A DNA stretch of 64,000 bases. Source: Christiangramia crocea. Lineage in GTDB: Bacteria > Bacteroidota > Bacteroidia > Flavobacteriales > Flavobacteriaceae. The notes beneath the pieces are model-generated. The model saw only the letters and a list, made by a program, of their open reading frames with translations. It was not told the DNA's origin and did no database searches. Below, piece by piece: positions 25,726-36,438 of this stretch. The stretch spans positions 103,088 to 167,087 of the forward strand of contig NZ_JAJSON010000004.1 of assembly GCF_022410465.1 (NCBI RefSeq), written 5' to 3'. The translations under genes were made by a program, and so were the position numbers. How positions within the stretch are numbered: the stretch's first letter is position 1; the number at the start of each line of letters is the position of its first letter.

Positions 25726-26957
25726 TGCTGTATTACTTATTTCAATTTTTAGAAGAACAGTATCAGTTGCCTGGAGCCCAGCTATTTGAGTTCCTGTCGT
25801 TCAGATCGGCCATGGCGATCATCCTTTCGCTGGCCATTTCTACTATTTATGGTAGGAGAATCATTAATTATCTGAGAAGAAAGCAAATTGGCGAAAGTGT
25901 ACGCGATCTTGGTTTGGAAGGGCAGACAGAAAAGGCCGGAACACCAACGATGGGAGGAGTGATCATCATCATTGCTACGCTTATTCCTGTGCTTTTATTC
26001 GCCAGGCTGGAGAATATTTATGTCATTTTGTTGATCGTGACTACCCTGTGGATGGGAGCCATTGGATTTCTTGATGACTATATTAAAACATTTAAAAAGG
26101 ACAAGGAAGGTCTTAAAGGCATTTTCAAGGTGATAGGTCAGATAGGGCTTGGACTTATCGTTGGAGGAACCATGTATTTTCATCCTCAGATCACTACAAA
26201 AGAGGTGGTCACGGAGACCAGTCCAACCGAGAATGTGATAGCCCGGGCCGAAGTAGTTGATATGGGGCCTGAGGAGAAGAATACTACAACAACAATTCCT
26301 TTTGTAAAAAACAATGAATTTGATTATTCCAAACTTATAAGCTGGATACACCCGTCGCTGGCCGATTATGCCTGGATCATCTTTATCCCTATAGTGATAT
26401 TTATTGTGACTGCCGTTTCCAATGGAGCTAATCTGACAGATGGAATAGATGGACTCGCAGCAGGTTCTTCCGCTATAATTGTGCTTACGCTGGGACTCTT
26501 CGCGTGGGTTTCGGGGAACATCATTTTCTCTGATTACCTCAATATCATGTATATCCCAAGGTCGGGTGAAATGACCATTTTCATTACCGCGTTTGCAGGA
26601 GCACTGGTTGGATTTCTTTGGTACAATACCTTTCCGGCCCAGGTATTTATGGGGGATACCGGTAGTTTGACCATTGGGGGGATTATTGCCGTGCTGGCCA
26701 TTGCGACAAGAAAAGAATTACTGATCCCGCTTTTATGCGGAATCTTTCTGATAGAGAACCTTTCTGTAGTAATGCAGGTTGGCTGGTTTAAGTATACCAG
26801 AAAGAAGTTTGGTGAAGGCAGAAGGATTTTCCTGATGTCTCCACTCCATCACCATTATCAGAAGAAAGGAAAGCATGAGAGTAAGATCGTAGTGAGGTTC
26901 TGGATAGTCGGGATTATACTCGCGATCCTCACCATAGTTACATTGAAAGTTAGATAA
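25725..26957 (+). CDS. mraY: phospho-MurNAc-pentapeptide transferase MraY
   Basis: 410 residues, about 50 longer than E. coli MraY. Membrane enzyme making lipid I. Active-site Asp motifs are intact: IGFLDDYIK near 115, [12 protein letters not shown] near 243, and the HHHYQKKG segment near the C-terminus. The extra length is a polar insertion at about 155-205 ([20 protein letters not shown] and following Thr-rich sequence) in a loop between helices. Such an insertion is, to my knowledge, common in Bacteroidota MraY. It has about ten membrane helices. Confidence 0.98.
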   Translation: MLYYLFQFLEEQYQLPGAQLFEFLSFRSAMAIILSLAISTIYGRRIINYLRRKQIGESVRDLGLEGQTEKAGTPTMGGVIIIIATLIPVLLFARLENIYVILLIVTTLWMGAIGFLDDYIKTFKKDKEGLKGIFKVIGQIGLGLIVGGTMYFHPQITTKEVVTETSPTENVIARAEVVDMGPEEKNTTTTIPFVKNNEFDYSKLISWIHPSLADYAWIIFIPIVIFIVTAVSNGANLTDGIDGLAAGSSAIIVLTLGLFAWVSGNIIFSDYLNIMYIPRSGEMTIFITAFAGALVGFLWYNTFPAQVFMGDTGSLTIGGIIAVLAIATRKELLIPLLCGIFLIENLSVVMQVGWFKYTRKKFGEGRRIFLMSPLHHHYQKKGKHESKIVVRFWIVGIILAILTIVTLKVR

Positions 26958-26966
26958 ACTGAAAAC

Positions 26967-28304
26967 TTGGGAAAGAAAATTGCCATACTGGGAGGTGGAG
27001 AAAGCGGAATAGGAACGGCTATTCTGGCAAAGAAGAATGGTTATGAAGTTTTTCTTTCTGATAAGGGAAAGATAAAAGATAAGTACAAGGAAGTTCTTAA
27101 ACATATTGAGATCGAATGGGAAGATGAGCAGCATACCGACTCGAAAATTTTCGATGCCGATGTGGTGATGAAGAGTCCGGGGATTCCAGATACAGTTGCT
27201 ATGATCGTGGAACTGAGAAAAAAAGGAATTCCGGTAGTTTCTGAAATTGAATTTGCCTCATGGTTTTCTGAAGTTCCGGTAATAGGAATTACCGGGAGTA
27301 ACGGTAAGACCACGGTAACCAATCTTGTTCAGTATTTATTAAAAGAAGGTGGAGTTGATTCAGGAATGGGTGGAAATGTTGGAAACTCTTATGCAAAACT
27401 GGTGGCAGAAGAAATTCACGATTGGTTTGTGCTGGAACTGAGCAGTTTTCAGTTGGATGGAATAGATAAGTTCAGGCCACATATTGCAATTCTAACCAAT
27501 ATCACCCCAGATCATCTGGATAGATATGATTATAAACTGGAGAATTATATAGAATCAAAATTCAGAATAACGAAGAATCAGACAGAAGAAGATTATTTCA
27601 TCTATGATGCAGATGATAAGAATATTACAGACTGGCTTGCGAAGCATCCTGTTAGATCTCAAGAGCTGCCATTTTCAATAGAAAAGAAACTTGAAAATGG
27701 AGCTTATCTGGAAAACGAAAACATTATTGTAAAAATTAATAATACCAAATTTACTATGCCAACATCAGAACTTGCCCTTCAAGGTAAACATAATGCAAAA
27801 AATGCAATGGCTGCCGCCACGGTAGCCCAACTGCTCCGTATCAGGAAGCAGACCATACGAGAGAGTATGGCTAATTTCCAGGGAGTTGAACACCGCCTTG
27901 AAAAAGTGCTGAAGATCAATAATGTACTTTATATCAACGATTCCAAAGCGACCAATGTGAATGCCACTTTCTATGCCCTGGAGAGCATGGAATCTGAAAC
28001 TGTCTGGATAGTGGGTGGTGTTGATAAAGGTAATGTCTATGACGATCTCCTTCCGCTGGTGAATGAAAAGGTTAAAGCAATTATCTGCCTTGGGGTTGAT
28101 AATGATAAGATCGTGAATGCCTTTGGAAATATTGTGGAAACCATGGTGGAGACCACATCTATGAAAGATGCCGTGCAAATTGCATACAGACTGGCAGATA
28201 AAGGTGATAACGTATTGTTGTCTCCGGCCTGTGCAAGTTTTGATCTTTTTGAGAATTATGAAGACAGGGGAAGGCAGTTCAAAGAAGCTGTAAGAAATTT
28301 ATAA
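26967..28304 (+). CDS. murD: UDP-MurNAc-L-alanine:D-glutamate ligase MurD
   Basis: 445 residues from a TTG start at 26967 (MGKKIAILGGGESGIGTAIL); no ATG fits this N-terminus. The ATP loop GITGSNGKTTVTN is near residue 110. Further family motifs are ELSSFQLDGIDKFRPHIAIL, NITPDHLDRY, NDSKATNVNATFYAL and LLSPACASFDLFENYEDRG. Adds D-Glu in cytoplasmic peptidoglycan precursor synthesis. It is 9 bp after mraY. Confidence 0.98.
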   Translation: MGKKIAILGGGESGIGTAILAKKNGYEVFLSDKGKIKDKYKEVLKHIEIEWEDEQHTDSKIFDADVVMKSPGIPDTVAMIVELRKKGIPVVSEIEFASWFSEVPVIGITGSNGKTTVTNLVQYLLKEGGVDSGMGGNVGNSYAKLVAEEIHDWFVLELSSFQLDGIDKFRPHIAILTNITPDHLDRYDYKLENYIESKFRITKNQTEEDYFIYDADDKNITDWLAKHPVRSQELPFSIEKKLENGAYLENENIIVKINNTKFTMPTSELALQGKHNAKNAMAAATVAQLLRIRKQTIRESMANFQGVEHRLEKVLKINNVLYINDSKATNVNATFYALESMESETVWIVGGVDKGNVYDDLLPLVNEKVKAIICLGVDNDKIVNAFGNIVETMVETTSMKDAVQIAYRLADKGDNVLLSPACASFDLFENYEDRGRQFKEAVRNL

Positions 28305-28366
28305 GTAGTATTTCAGGTCTCAAAGTTCTGAAAACCTGTGAGGGCCGGGAAAATTGAATAAAATAT

Positions 28367-29575
28367 ATGAGCAATATTTTTAACAATCTTAAAGGAGACA
28401 AGGTGATCTGGGCGGTAGCCGGGCTGTTGGCGATATTTTCTTTTTTGCCGGTTTACAGTGCCAGTAGTAACCTTGCTTATCTTCATGGAGATGGAAGTAC
28501 TTCCGGTTATCTGGTTGTGCATTTCTTTCATCTTCTTTTAGGATTTTGCGTGCTCTTTGCGGTACATAAGATACCCTATCATTATTTCCGTGGAATTTCG
28601 ATATTGCTGTTACCTGTAGTCATCGTTTTGCTGGTCTTTACGATTGCTCAGGGAACTACAATAGACGGGGCTTATGCAAGTAGATGGATACAAATCCCGG
28701 TATTGAATGTTTCCTTTCAGTCATCTACCCTGGCGGCTGTTGTGCTTATGGTGTACGTAGCCAGATACTTATCTAAGATCACTGAAAAAACGGTCACATT
28801 TAAGGAAACAATTCTTCCGCTTTGGCTGCCTGTTTTCACAGTTTTAGTATTAATTTTGCCGGCCAATTTTTCCACTACAGCCATCATTTTTGCTATGACG
28901 CTGGTCCTGATGTTTTTGGGTGGGTATCCCATAAAATATCTCGCTGCGATAGTTGGTGCTGGCCTGATATTGCTCAGCCTGTTCGTATTAACCGCGAAAG
29001 CATTTCCCGGTTTAATGCCCAATAGGGTGGATACCTGGAGCAGCAGGATAGAGACCTTTTTTGATGATGAAGAAGGTCAGGAGCAGTACCAGGTAGAAAA
29101 AGCCAAGATCGCAATAGCGCAGGGAGGAATAACAGGAACCGGAATTGGAAAAAGCGTTCAGAGAAATTTTTTACCGCAATCTTCTTCAGATTTTATCTAT
29201 GCGATAATAGTCGAAGAAATGGGCTTGATTGGAGCTTTTGGAGTAATGCTTGCATACCTGTTGTTACTATTCAGGATTGTAATTGTCGCCACCAAGGCCA
29301 ATACGATCTTCGGTAAACTCGTTGTAATGGGTGTGGGTCTGCCTGTTGTTTTTCAGGCGCTCATCAATATGGGAGTAGCAGTGGAATTATTCCCGGTAAC
29401 GGGACAAACGCTTCCGCTGGTAAGTAGCGGTGGAACATCCATCTGGATGACCTGCATTGCACTTGGGATCATTCTGAGTGTAAGTGCGAAAAGAGAAGAG
29501 ATTAAAGAATCTGAAAATAAAGAACTTGAAGGCGAAGAGGAAAATCCTCTGGACATCTTAACTGAAGCTATATGA
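28367..29575 (+). CDS. ftsW: peptidoglycan glycosyltransferase FtsW
   Basis: 402 residues with about ten membrane helices of the SEDS family. Signatures include the catalytic-loop region and the late motif [19 protein letters not shown]. It polymerises lipid II at the septum together with FtsI. The preceding 62-bp gap is the widest within the dcw cluster apart from its ends. The acidic cytoplasmic tail (about 375-402) overlaps murG by 4 bp. Confidence 0.97.
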   Translation: MSNIFNNLKGDKVIWAVAGLLAIFSFLPVYSASSNLAYLHGDGSTSGYLVVHFFHLLLGFCVLFAVHKIPYHYFRGISILLLPVVIVLLVFTIAQGTTIDGAYASRWIQIPVLNVSFQSSTLAAVVLMVYVARYLSKITEKTVTFKETILPLWLPVFTVLVLILPANFSTTAIIFAMTLVLMFLGGYPIKYLAAIVGAGLILLSLFVLTAKAFPGLMPNRVDTWSSRIETFFDDEEGQEQYQVEKAKIAIAQGGITGTGIGKSVQRNFLPQSSSDFIYAIIVEEMGLIGAFGVMLAYLLLLFRIVIVATKANTIFGKLVVMGVGLPVVFQALINMGVAVELFPVTGQTLPLVSSGGTSIWMTCIALGIILSVSAKREEIKESENKELEGEEENPLDILTEAI

Positions 29576-30678
29576 AAGAAGGTCTGCGTGTAATATTATC
29601 TGGTGGAGGAACAGGAGGCCACATCTATCCTGCCATTGCTATTGCCGATGAGATAAAAAGAAGATATCCTACGGCAGAGATCCTCTTTGTAGGTGCCAAA
29701 GACCGCATGGAAATGGAGAAGGTGCCGCAGGCTGGTTATGAGATAGAAGGGCTTTGGATTAGTGGTGTTGACAGGTCTTTCAGCCTGAAAAATTTCATTT
29801 TTCCGTTCAAGTTGATGAGCAGTCTTTCAAAATCCAGAAAGATCATAAAAAAATTTAAACCGGATGTGGTTATCGGGACCGGAGGTTTTGCCAGCGGTCC
29901 GCTTTTACGGGTGGCTATGTCTAAAGGGATTCCTACACTAATTCAGGAACAGAATTCCCTGCCCGGGATCACAAACCGTATCCTGGCAAAATATGCCGAT
30001 ACCATCTGTGCGGCTTATGAAAAAGTAAAAGAGGTTTTTCCTCCTGAAAGAACAAAAATTACCGGAAATCCGGTGAGGCAGGATCTGCTGAATGTAAATG
30101 AACTAAGAGAGGAGGGAATTCGATATTTTAAGCTTTCAAAGGAAAAGAAAACGGTTCTCGTGCTGGGCGGAAGTCTGGGAGCCAAAAGGATAAATAAACT
30201 TATTGAAACCTATTTGAAGAAATTTCAGCAGGAAAATATTCAGCTTATCTGGCAGATAGGTAAGCTTTATTTTGAAGATTATAAAAAATATGAATCTGCA
30301 AATGTCAGGACCAGGGAGTTCATTAACAGGATGGATTTGGCCTATGCCGCGGCAGATGTAATTATATCCAGGGCGGGTGCTGGAAGCGTTTCAGAATTAT
30401 GCATCGTAGGAAAGCCCGTATTATTCATTCCGTCTCCAAATGTTGCTGAAAATCATCAGGCAAAAAATGCCAAGGCGGTTACTGAACATGATGCGGCTTT
30501 AATGATAGAAGAAGACGAGCTGACCGAAAGATTCGAACCATCCTTTTTCAGCCTTTTATCGGATGAAAGAAGCATGGAGCGTTTTGCAGTGAATATCAGG
30601 AACCTTGCTTTACCAAATGCAACTTCGGCCATTGTAGATGAAGTGGAGAAGTTAATAGAAAGAAAAAGAATTAAGTGA
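29572..30678 (+). CDS. murG: UDP-GlcNAc:lipid I GlcNAc transferase MurG
   Basis: 368 residues, peripheral to the inner leaflet. The lipid/phosphate-binding motif [15 protein letters not shown] is at 11-25. The second domain has [14 protein letters not shown] and the UDP-GlcNAc site [19 protein letters not shown], then [14 protein letters not shown]. Converts lipid I to lipid II. The start overlaps ftsW by 4 bp, and murC's GTG overlaps its stop. Confidence 0.98.
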   Translation: MKEGLRVILSGGGTGGHIYPAIAIADEIKRRYPTAEILFVGAKDRMEMEKVPQAGYEIEGLWISGVDRSFSLKNFIFPFKLMSSLSKSRKIIKKFKPDVVIGTGGFASGPLLRVAMSKGIPTLIQEQNSLPGITNRILAKYADTICAAYEKVKEVFPPERTKITGNPVRQDLLNVNELREEGIRYFKLSKEKKTVLVLGGSLGAKRINKLIETYLKKFQQENIQLIWQIGKLYFEDYKKYESANVRTREFINRMDLAYAAADVIISRAGAGSVSELCIVGKPVLFIPSPNVAENHQAKNAKAVTEHDAALMIEEDELTERFEPSFFSLLSDERSMERFAVNIRNLALPNATSAIVDEVEKLIERKRIK

Positions 30679-32039
30679 AAGACCTTAACTACATACAAAA
30701 CTTTTATTTCATCGGTATAGGTGGAATGGGGATGAGTGCACTCGCCAGGTATTTCCGGGCGAAAGGTATGTATGTGGCCGGGTACGACCGTACCTCTTCT
30801 GATCTTACAAGGGAACTGGAAGCAGAAGGTATTGAAATAAATTACGAGGACAGGGAAGAATTGATTCCTGATCAGATACTTAATAATAAGGAAAATAGCC
30901 TGGTAGTATATACTCCCGCAATTCCGAAAGATCATAAACAGTTCAACCTGCTAAAAGCTGAAAGTTTTGAGATCACCAAAAGAGCAAAGTTGCTTGGCAT
31001 GGTGACCGACAAAAAATACACCCTGGCGGTTGCAGGTACTCATGGTAAAACTACTACCACAGCCATCCTTGGACATTTGCTTAAAGAAACTGGTGTGAAA
31101 GTGACAGCCTTCCTTGGAGGGATTAGTGAAGATATTCAGTCCAATCTTATCATGCAGGGTGATGATTTAGTGGTAGTTGAAGCAGATGAGTTTGATAGGT
31201 CTTTTTTGAACCTTTCTCCAAATCTTGCTGCTATCACGTCCATGGATGCAGATCATTTGGACATCTATGGTGATAAATCAGAATTAGAAAGATCCTTCAG
31301 AGAATTTGCGGCTAAAATTCCTGAAAATGGGAAGCTTTTTGTGAAGAATGGTTTGCCTATTAAAGGCGTGACACTTGGTTTGGAAGATAATGCCGATTAT
31401 TCGGCCAGAAATATAAAAATTGAAGAGGGGAATTATGTTTTCGATATGAAAACTCCATCTGAAATTATTGAAAATTTAAAATTTAATCTACCCGGTCAGC
31501 ATAATTTGCTCAATGCTATAACTGCCCTGGCAATGGCGATCGAATACGGCTCCCCAACCGACAACGATGATCTTGCCAGGGCATTATATAGTTTTAAGGG
31601 TGTGAAACGGAGATTTAGCTATAAGATCAAAACAGAAAACCTGGTGTTGATAGATGACTATGCGCATCATCCCACCGAGATATCGGCGGTACACCAAGCA
31701 GTTCGTGAAATGTACCCCAACAAACAAATTCTTGCGGTTTTTCAGCCCCACCTGTTTAGCCGTACCCGCGACTTTGCTGAAGATTTTGCATCCAGCCTTT
31801 CAGATTTTGATAAGGTGTTCCTGCTGGATATTTATCCTGCACGAGAAACCCCAATAAGAGGCATTTCTTCAGCCTGGTTGCTGGATAAGATCTCTAATCC
31901 CAGAAAACAGCTGGTTACCAAAGAGGAACTGAGTGAAAAGATAAGCTCTTCAAAACCTGAAGTGATAGTAATGATGGGTGCTGGAGATATTGGAGTGGAA
32001 GTTGAAAAAATAAAAAAAGCTCTCCAGCATGAAGCGTAG
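30675..32039 (+). CDS. murC: UDP-MurNAc:L-alanine ligase MurC
   Basis: 454 residues from a GTG start (GTGA overlap with the murG stop). N-terminal Rossmann motif [20 protein letters not shown] loop [12 protein letters not shown] near 118; central [13 protein letters not shown]-terminal [19 protein letters not shown], the MurC hallmark. It adds the first amino acid of the stem peptide. ftsQ begins 11 bp inside its end. Confidence 0.98.
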   Translation: MKDLNYIQNFYFIGIGGMGMSALARYFRAKGMYVAGYDRTSSDLTRELEAEGIEINYEDREELIPDQILNNKENSLVVYTPAIPKDHKQFNLLKAESFEITKRAKLLGMVTDKKYTLAVAGTHGKTTTTAILGHLLKETGVKVTAFLGGISEDIQSNLIMQGDDLVVVEADEFDRSFLNLSPNLAAITSMDADHLDIYGDKSELERSFREFAAKIPENGKLFVKNGLPIKGVTLGLEDNADYSARNIKIEEGNYVFDMKTPSEIIENLKFNLPGQHNLLNAITALAMAIEYGSPTDNDDLARALYSFKGVKRRFSYKIKTENLVLIDDYAHHPTEISAVHQAVREMYPNKQILAVFQPHLFSRTRDFAEDFASSLSDFDKVFLLDIYPARETPIRGISSAWLLDKISNPRKQLVTKEELSEKISSSKPEVIVMMGAGDIGVEVEKIKKALQHEA

Positions 32040-32745
32040 TTTAGGTTACATAAAAGCTTTTGTTCTGGTGGCAGTAATTTGCTTTTTATATGGCTTTGCT
32101 GAAAAGCGTCATAAGAGCCGGGGAATTAGTGAAGTGAAGGTAAGATTTACCGATAATGAAAACCTCTATGTGACTGAGGAAGTGGTTAATAAATTGTTAA
32201 TACAAAATAAAGCCTCTGTCTCGGGCATAGATAAAGAAACTTTAGATTTGAATAGGGTTGAGTCCCTTTTAAATAAACATGATATGATCGAAAATGCAGA
32301 AGTTTATCTCACCTTGGATGGGAAACTCAGGGCAGAAGTAAGTCAGAGAAAACCTATAGGAAGGGTCATAGGAAGTTCATCATTTTATCTTGACAGAAAG
32401 GGAAAAGTGATGCCGCTTTCCCCATTTTATTCGGCCAGGGTGCCACTAATGTTAGGTTTTAATGAGGCCAATATTTCAAAAGTCTATCCAATAGTGAAAC
32501 ATATAAGGAATGATGAGTTTTTGACAAGGCATATTACAGGGATCAACAGACTTAAAGGCGATAAATATGAACTTGAACTCAGGGAACTTGACTTTAATGT
32601 CTATTTCGGGGATTCAAGTAATGTGGCTTTAAAATTCAACAATTTCAAGGCCTTCTATAAAAAAGCACAGAAAGACAAAAAATTAGATACCTACAAAAAA
32701 GTGAACTTACAATTTGGAGATCAGGTTGTTTGCACTAAAAAATAG
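32029..32745 (+). CDS. ftsQ: cell division protein FtsQ
   Basis: 238 residues: a short cytoplasmic part, one membrane helix at about 6-25 (YIKAFVLVAVICFLYGFAE), then a POTRA-like region (VKVRFTDNENLYVTEE-like, about 38-105) and a beta domain with YLDRKGKVMPLSPFYSARVP. Similarity is family-level; the place between murC and ftsA supports the call. It links FtsB/FtsL to the divisome. It overlaps murC by 11 bp and is 3 bp from ftsA. Confidence 0.93.
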   Translation: MKRSLGYIKAFVLVAVICFLYGFAEKRHKSRGISEVKVRFTDNENLYVTEEVVNKLLIQNKASVSGIDKETLDLNRVESLLNKHDMIENAEVYLTLDGKLRAEVSQRKPIGRVIGSSSFYLDRKGKVMPLSPFYSARVPLMLGFNEANISKVYPIVKHIRNDEFLTRHITGINRLKGDKYELELRELDFNVYFGDSSNVALKFNNFKAFYKKAQKDKKLDTYKKVNLQFGDQVVCTKK

Positions 32746-32748
32746 TTT

Positions 32749-34101
32749 ATGGAACAAAATGATATTGCAGTAGGATTAGATATTGGAACAACAAAGATTG
32801 TGGCTATGATAGGCCGCAAGAATGAGTATGGTAAGGTTGAGATTATCGGGATTGGTAAATCGAAATCTCTTGGCGTACACAGGGGAGTGGTGAATAATAT
32901 CACCCAGACCATCCAGTCTATCCAGCAGGCAATACAGGAAGCAGAGGCCGACAGTGGTCTTAAGATTAGTGAAGTGGTAGTGGGAATTGCCGGGCAGCAC
33001 ATAAGAAGCCTTCAGCATAGTGATTATATCACCCGTCCGAATCCGGAAGAGGTGATAGATGCCGATGATATTTATACGCTTTGTAACCAGGTTCACAAAC
33101 TGGTTATGCTTCCGGGAGAGGAAATAATACATGTTCTGCCCCAGGAATTCAAGGTGGATGGGCAGGCAGAGATAAAAGAGCCCATCGGAATGTATGGAGG
33201 AAGACTGGAAGCTAACTTCCACGTTGTGGTTGGGCAGGTTTCTTCAATCAGAAATATTGGACGATGTGTAAAAAGTGCCGGACTCGAACTATCAGCCGTC
33301 ACATTGGAACCGCTTGCTTCTGCAAATGCTGTACTGAGTCAGGAAGAAAAAGAGGCGGGAGTAGCCCTGATCGACATCGGTGGTGGAACCACAGATCTTG
33401 CCATTTTCAAAGATGGCATTATTCGACATACAGCCGTGATTCCTTTCGGAGGAAATGTAATTACCGAAGATATCAAGGAAGGCTGCTCGATCATAGAAAA
33501 ACAGGCCGAGTTGCTTAAGATAAAATTCGGTTCTGCATGGCCGGGAGAGAATAAGGATAACGAGATAGTTTCCATTCCTGGTCTAAGAGGGAGAGAACCC
33601 AAGGAAATCACGCTTAAGAACCTTTCAAAGATCATCCATGCGCGTGTAGTGGAGATCATCGAGCAGGTTTACCTGGAGATCAAGAATTATGGCCACGATG
33701 AGCAGAAGAAAAAGCTTATCGCAGGATTGGTACTTACAGGTGGAGGTGCACAGTTGAAGCATTTGAAACAACTGGCCGAGTATATCACCGGAATGGATAC
33801 CAGAATTGGATACCCTAATGAACATCTGGCAGGTACCAACGACACCGAAACAACGAGCCCGGTTTATGCAACAGCGGTGGGTCTGGTGATGAATAGCCTT
33901 GAAAAAAGCAAGACTCGTTATCAGGAAGAAGCGGTTCTATCTGATAAAAGTCCGGTTGAAGGAGGAGAAAAGAGAGAAGAAACCGGTGAGCTAACCGGCG
34001 ACACCGAACAGGAGGAACAAACCTCCAAAAAAGTAGCCCGTAAGAGTATTTTTGATAAGTGGGCGGAGAAATTCAAAGATTTTTTAGATAACGCAGAGTA
34101 A
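32749..34101 (+). CDS. ftsA: cell division protein FtsA
   Basis: 450 residues, actin-like ATPase that tethers FtsZ to the membrane. Phosphate-1 motif GLDIGTTKIVAMIG; domain 1C about 85-165; phosphate-2 ALIDIGGGTTDLAIF; adenosine motif LTGGGAQLKHLKQLAEY. A Glu/Lys/Thr-rich linker (about 395-435) leads to a C-terminal amphipathic segment SIFDKWAEKFKDFLDNAE, the expected membrane-targeting helix. ftsZ follows 28 bp later. Confidence 0.97.
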   Translation: MEQNDIAVGLDIGTTKIVAMIGRKNEYGKVEIIGIGKSKSLGVHRGVVNNITQTIQSIQQAIQEAEADSGLKISEVVVGIAGQHIRSLQHSDYITRPNPEEVIDADDIYTLCNQVHKLVMLPGEEIIHVLPQEFKVDGQAEIKEPIGMYGGRLEANFHVVVGQVSSIRNIGRCVKSAGLELSAVTLEPLASANAVLSQEEKEAGVALIDIGGGTTDLAIFKDGIIRHTAVIPFGGNVITEDIKEGCSIIEKQAELLKIKFGSAWPGENKDNEIVSIPGLRGREPKEITLKNLSKIIHARVVEIIEQVYLEIKNYGHDEQKKKLIAGLVLTGGGAQLKHLKQLAEYITGMDTRIGYPNEHLAGTNDTETTSPVYATAVGLVMNSLEKSKTRYQEEAVLSDKSPVEGGEKREETGELTGDTEQEEQTSKKVARKSIFDKWAEKFKDFLDNAE

Positions 34102-34129
34102 TAAAGATACAACCAGTAAAACAGAGTTT

Positions 34130-36115
34130 ATGAGCAGTACAGAATTTGGAGACATCTCATTCGATTTACCGAAGAATCAATCGAACGTCATCAAAGTGAT
34201 TGGAGTTGGCGGAGGAGGAAGCAATGCTATCAACCACATGTTCCAGTTAGGAATAAAAGGGGTTGATTTTGTGGTTTGTAACACCGATTCCCAGGCACTG
34301 GAAAACAGTTCGGTTCCTAACAAGATTCAATTGGGTGTGACCTTGACCGAAGGACTAGGAGCAGGAGCGAACCCTGAGATTGGGGAAAAAGCAGCAGTAG
34401 AGAGTTTTGAGGAAATCAAACAAATGCTGGATTCCAATACCAAAATGGTATTCATTACTGCCGGAATGGGAGGTGGTACGGGAACCGGAGCAGCACCTAT
34501 CATTGCCAAACAGGCCAAGGAGCTTGATATACTTACGGTGGGGATAGTAACGATTCCTTTTCAGTTCGAAGGTCGAAACCGTAATGAACAGGCCCAGATT
34601 GGTGTGGAAAGACTTCGTAAGCATGTTGATTCACTCATTGTGATAAATAATAACAAGCTCCGTGAGGTTTATGGAAATCTTGGTTTTAAGGCTGGCTTCT
34701 CTAAAGCTGATGAAGTTCTTGCAACCGCATCGCGGGGTATTGCAGAAGTTATAACGCATCACTATACTCAAAACATTGACTTGCGTGATGCGAAGACTGT
34801 TTTAAGTAATAGCGGTACTGCTATCATGGGGTCTGCTCATGCCTCAGGAGCCAGTAGGGCTACAGATGCCATCACCAAAGCACTGGACTCTCCGTTGTTA
34901 AATGATAATAAGATCACCGGTGCCAAAAATGTTTTACTGCTAATTGTATCTGGTAATGAGGAGATCACTATTGATGAAATTGGAGAAATAAATGATCATA
35001 TTCAGGCTGAAGCCGGTCATAGTGCTAACATCATCATGGGTGTTGGTGAGGATGAATCCCTTGAAGATGCCATTGCAGTTACCATTATTGCTACGGGTTT
35101 TGATGTGGAACAGCAGAACGAGATCACAAATACTGAGACCAAGAAGATTATTCATACTCTTGAAGACGAACAAAAGGCAGAGCATGAGCTCATGTCTAAG
35201 AAGTCGGCACCAATTTCACAAGTGACCAATACTCCCGTGGAGAACAAATTGCAGTTTGACGAACCTGAAAAAGATAGGAAGATAGTCCATACCCTCGATG
35301 AAACTCAGGAAGAAGTAGACGAGGTTGGCAATATTCATAGAAAGGTGGATGATACACTCAAAACACCTGATTTTGCCCGTAAACTGGAAGTTACTTATGA
35401 GGAAGTGGATCCTGATGAGTTCATCATCAACGATACCAGCGATGAGGTGAATAATATGGATGTGAACGACCCGGAAGAGGTTAAGGTGGAGAGTGACGAA
35501 CAATTTATGTTCACCTTTGATATGCCTGCAAATGAAAATAAAAAGGGGAAACCAACTTCAAAGGAGCAGCCTAAGACCGAAGAAGTAAAAAGGCATGAAC
35601 TCCATGAAGAGGAAGAAGATACAAGGAATATTAAGGTGAATGAGGCTATTGAGATTATTCCGGTAACCGAAAGTTCGACCCAGGGAATAAAGCGATACAG
35701 CCTGGACGATTATATGGAGATGGAAGAGAAGCTTCAGAATTCCAAGCCTCAGAAAAAACAGGATGAAAAAGATGAAACGGTGGCTTTTGAAAAGAAGACC
35801 GTAGCTCCAAAACCAGAGACCGATAAAGGTTCTAACGGGGACAATCCTTTTGATAACCCGATATCTTCCGAAGTGGTAAGACAAAGAACCGCGGAAAGAA
35901 AGGCGAAGATGAAGGAATTCAATTATAAGTTCAGAACAGGTTCTGCACAGATCGATGAGATAGAAAAGCAACCCGCATATAAGAGAGCCGGCATTGAACT
36001 GGATAATAATAAGCCTGGAGAAGGAAAACTATCCCGTACCAGCATAGAGCAGGACGAGAACAACGACCTTCACTTTAGAAAGAACAATTCTTATCTACAT
36101 GATAATGTAGATTAA
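34130..36115 (+). CDS. ftsZ: cell division protein FtsZ with long C-terminal linker
   Basis: 661 residues against about 380-400 in most bacteria. The tubulin-like GTPase core (about 1-325) has IKVIGVGGGGSNAINHM, the signature GGGTGTGAAPIIAKQA near 113 and the synergy motif FKAGFSKADEVLATASRGIA. The remaining ~330 residues are a highly charged, low-complexity linker rich in Glu, Lys, Thr and Asp, ending in FRKNNSYLHDNVD. That tail replaces the usual IPAFLRR-type peptide; similar tails exist in other Flavobacteriia. A hairpin terminator follows within 16 bp. Confidence 0.97.
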   Translation: MSSTEFGDISFDLPKNQSNVIKVIGVGGGGSNAINHMFQLGIKGVDFVVCNTDSQALENSSVPNKIQLGVTLTEGLGAGANPEIGEKAAVESFEEIKQMLDSNTKMVFITAGMGGGTGTGAAPIIAKQAKELDILTVGIVTIPFQFEGRNRNEQAQIGVERLRKHVDSLIVINNNKLREVYGNLGFKAGFSKADEVLATASRGIAEVITHHYTQNIDLRDAKTVLSNSGTAIMGSAHASGASRATDAITKALDSPLLNDNKITGAKNVLLLIVSGNEEITIDEIGEINDHIQAEAGHSANIIMGVGEDESLEDAIAVTIIATGFDVEQQNEITNTETKKIIHTLEDEQKAEHELMSKKSAPISQVTNTPVENKLQFDEPEKDRKIVHTLDETQEEVDEVGNIHRKVDDTLKTPDFARKLEVTYEEVDPDEFIINDTSDEVNNMDVNDPEEVKVESDEQFMFTFDMPANENKKGKPTSKEQPKTEEVKRHELHEEEEDTRNIKVNEAIEIIPVTESSTQGIKRYSLDDYMEMEEKLQNSKPQKKQDEKDETVAFEKKTVAPKPETDKGSNGDNPFDNPISSEVVRQRTAERKAKMKEFNYKFRTGSAQIDEIEKQPAYKRAGIELDNNKPGEGKLSRTSIEQDENNDLHFRKNNSYLHDNVD

Positions 36116-36130
36116 TTTCAACCTAGCCAA

Positions 36131-36157
36131 AAAAAGGTGCCATTAGGCACCTTTTTT
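36131..36157. terminator. terminator after ftsZ
   Basis: AAAAAGGTGCC and GGCACCTTTTTT form an 11-bp stem around a short loop, with A- and T-tracts on either side. It can therefore serve both ftsZ and the convergent small gene. Confidence 0.88.
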
Positions 36158-36176
36158 ATTTCTAAAAGAACTAGAA

Positions 36177-36380
36177 TTAATTCTGGCTTTGAGCCTGAAC
36201 TTCATCAGTGTCTTTTCTATACTTCAACATACTTATCCCGGCTACGAAAAACACAAAGCCAAGGATGGTAAGAGCCCATGGGCTGAGCATAAGGGCTACA
36301 CTACCAAAAATACCCAATACGCCCATAACTAAAGCAATGGCTCCACCAATTGTCATTATAAGTGCTAGTATTTTAATCAT
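36177..36380 (-). CDS. small membrane protein, 67 aa
   Basis: Two or more hydrophobic helices (about 4-28 and 32-52: LALIMTIGGAIALVMGVLGI, WALTILGFVFFVAGISML), a basic stop-transfer YRKD, and a polar tail. No known function; it looks like the small inner-membrane DUF proteins frequent in this phylum. The start is ATG 36380. It is convergent to ftsZ. Confidence 0.6.
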   Translation of the reverse strand: MIKILALIMTIGGAIALVMGVLGIFGSVALMLSPWALTILGFVFFVAGISMLKYRKDTDEVQAQSQN

Positions 36381-36438
36381 AACATAAATTATTGGTTATT
36401 AATTAAAATTACTTAAAGTATTTAAAGTGAGATGAATA

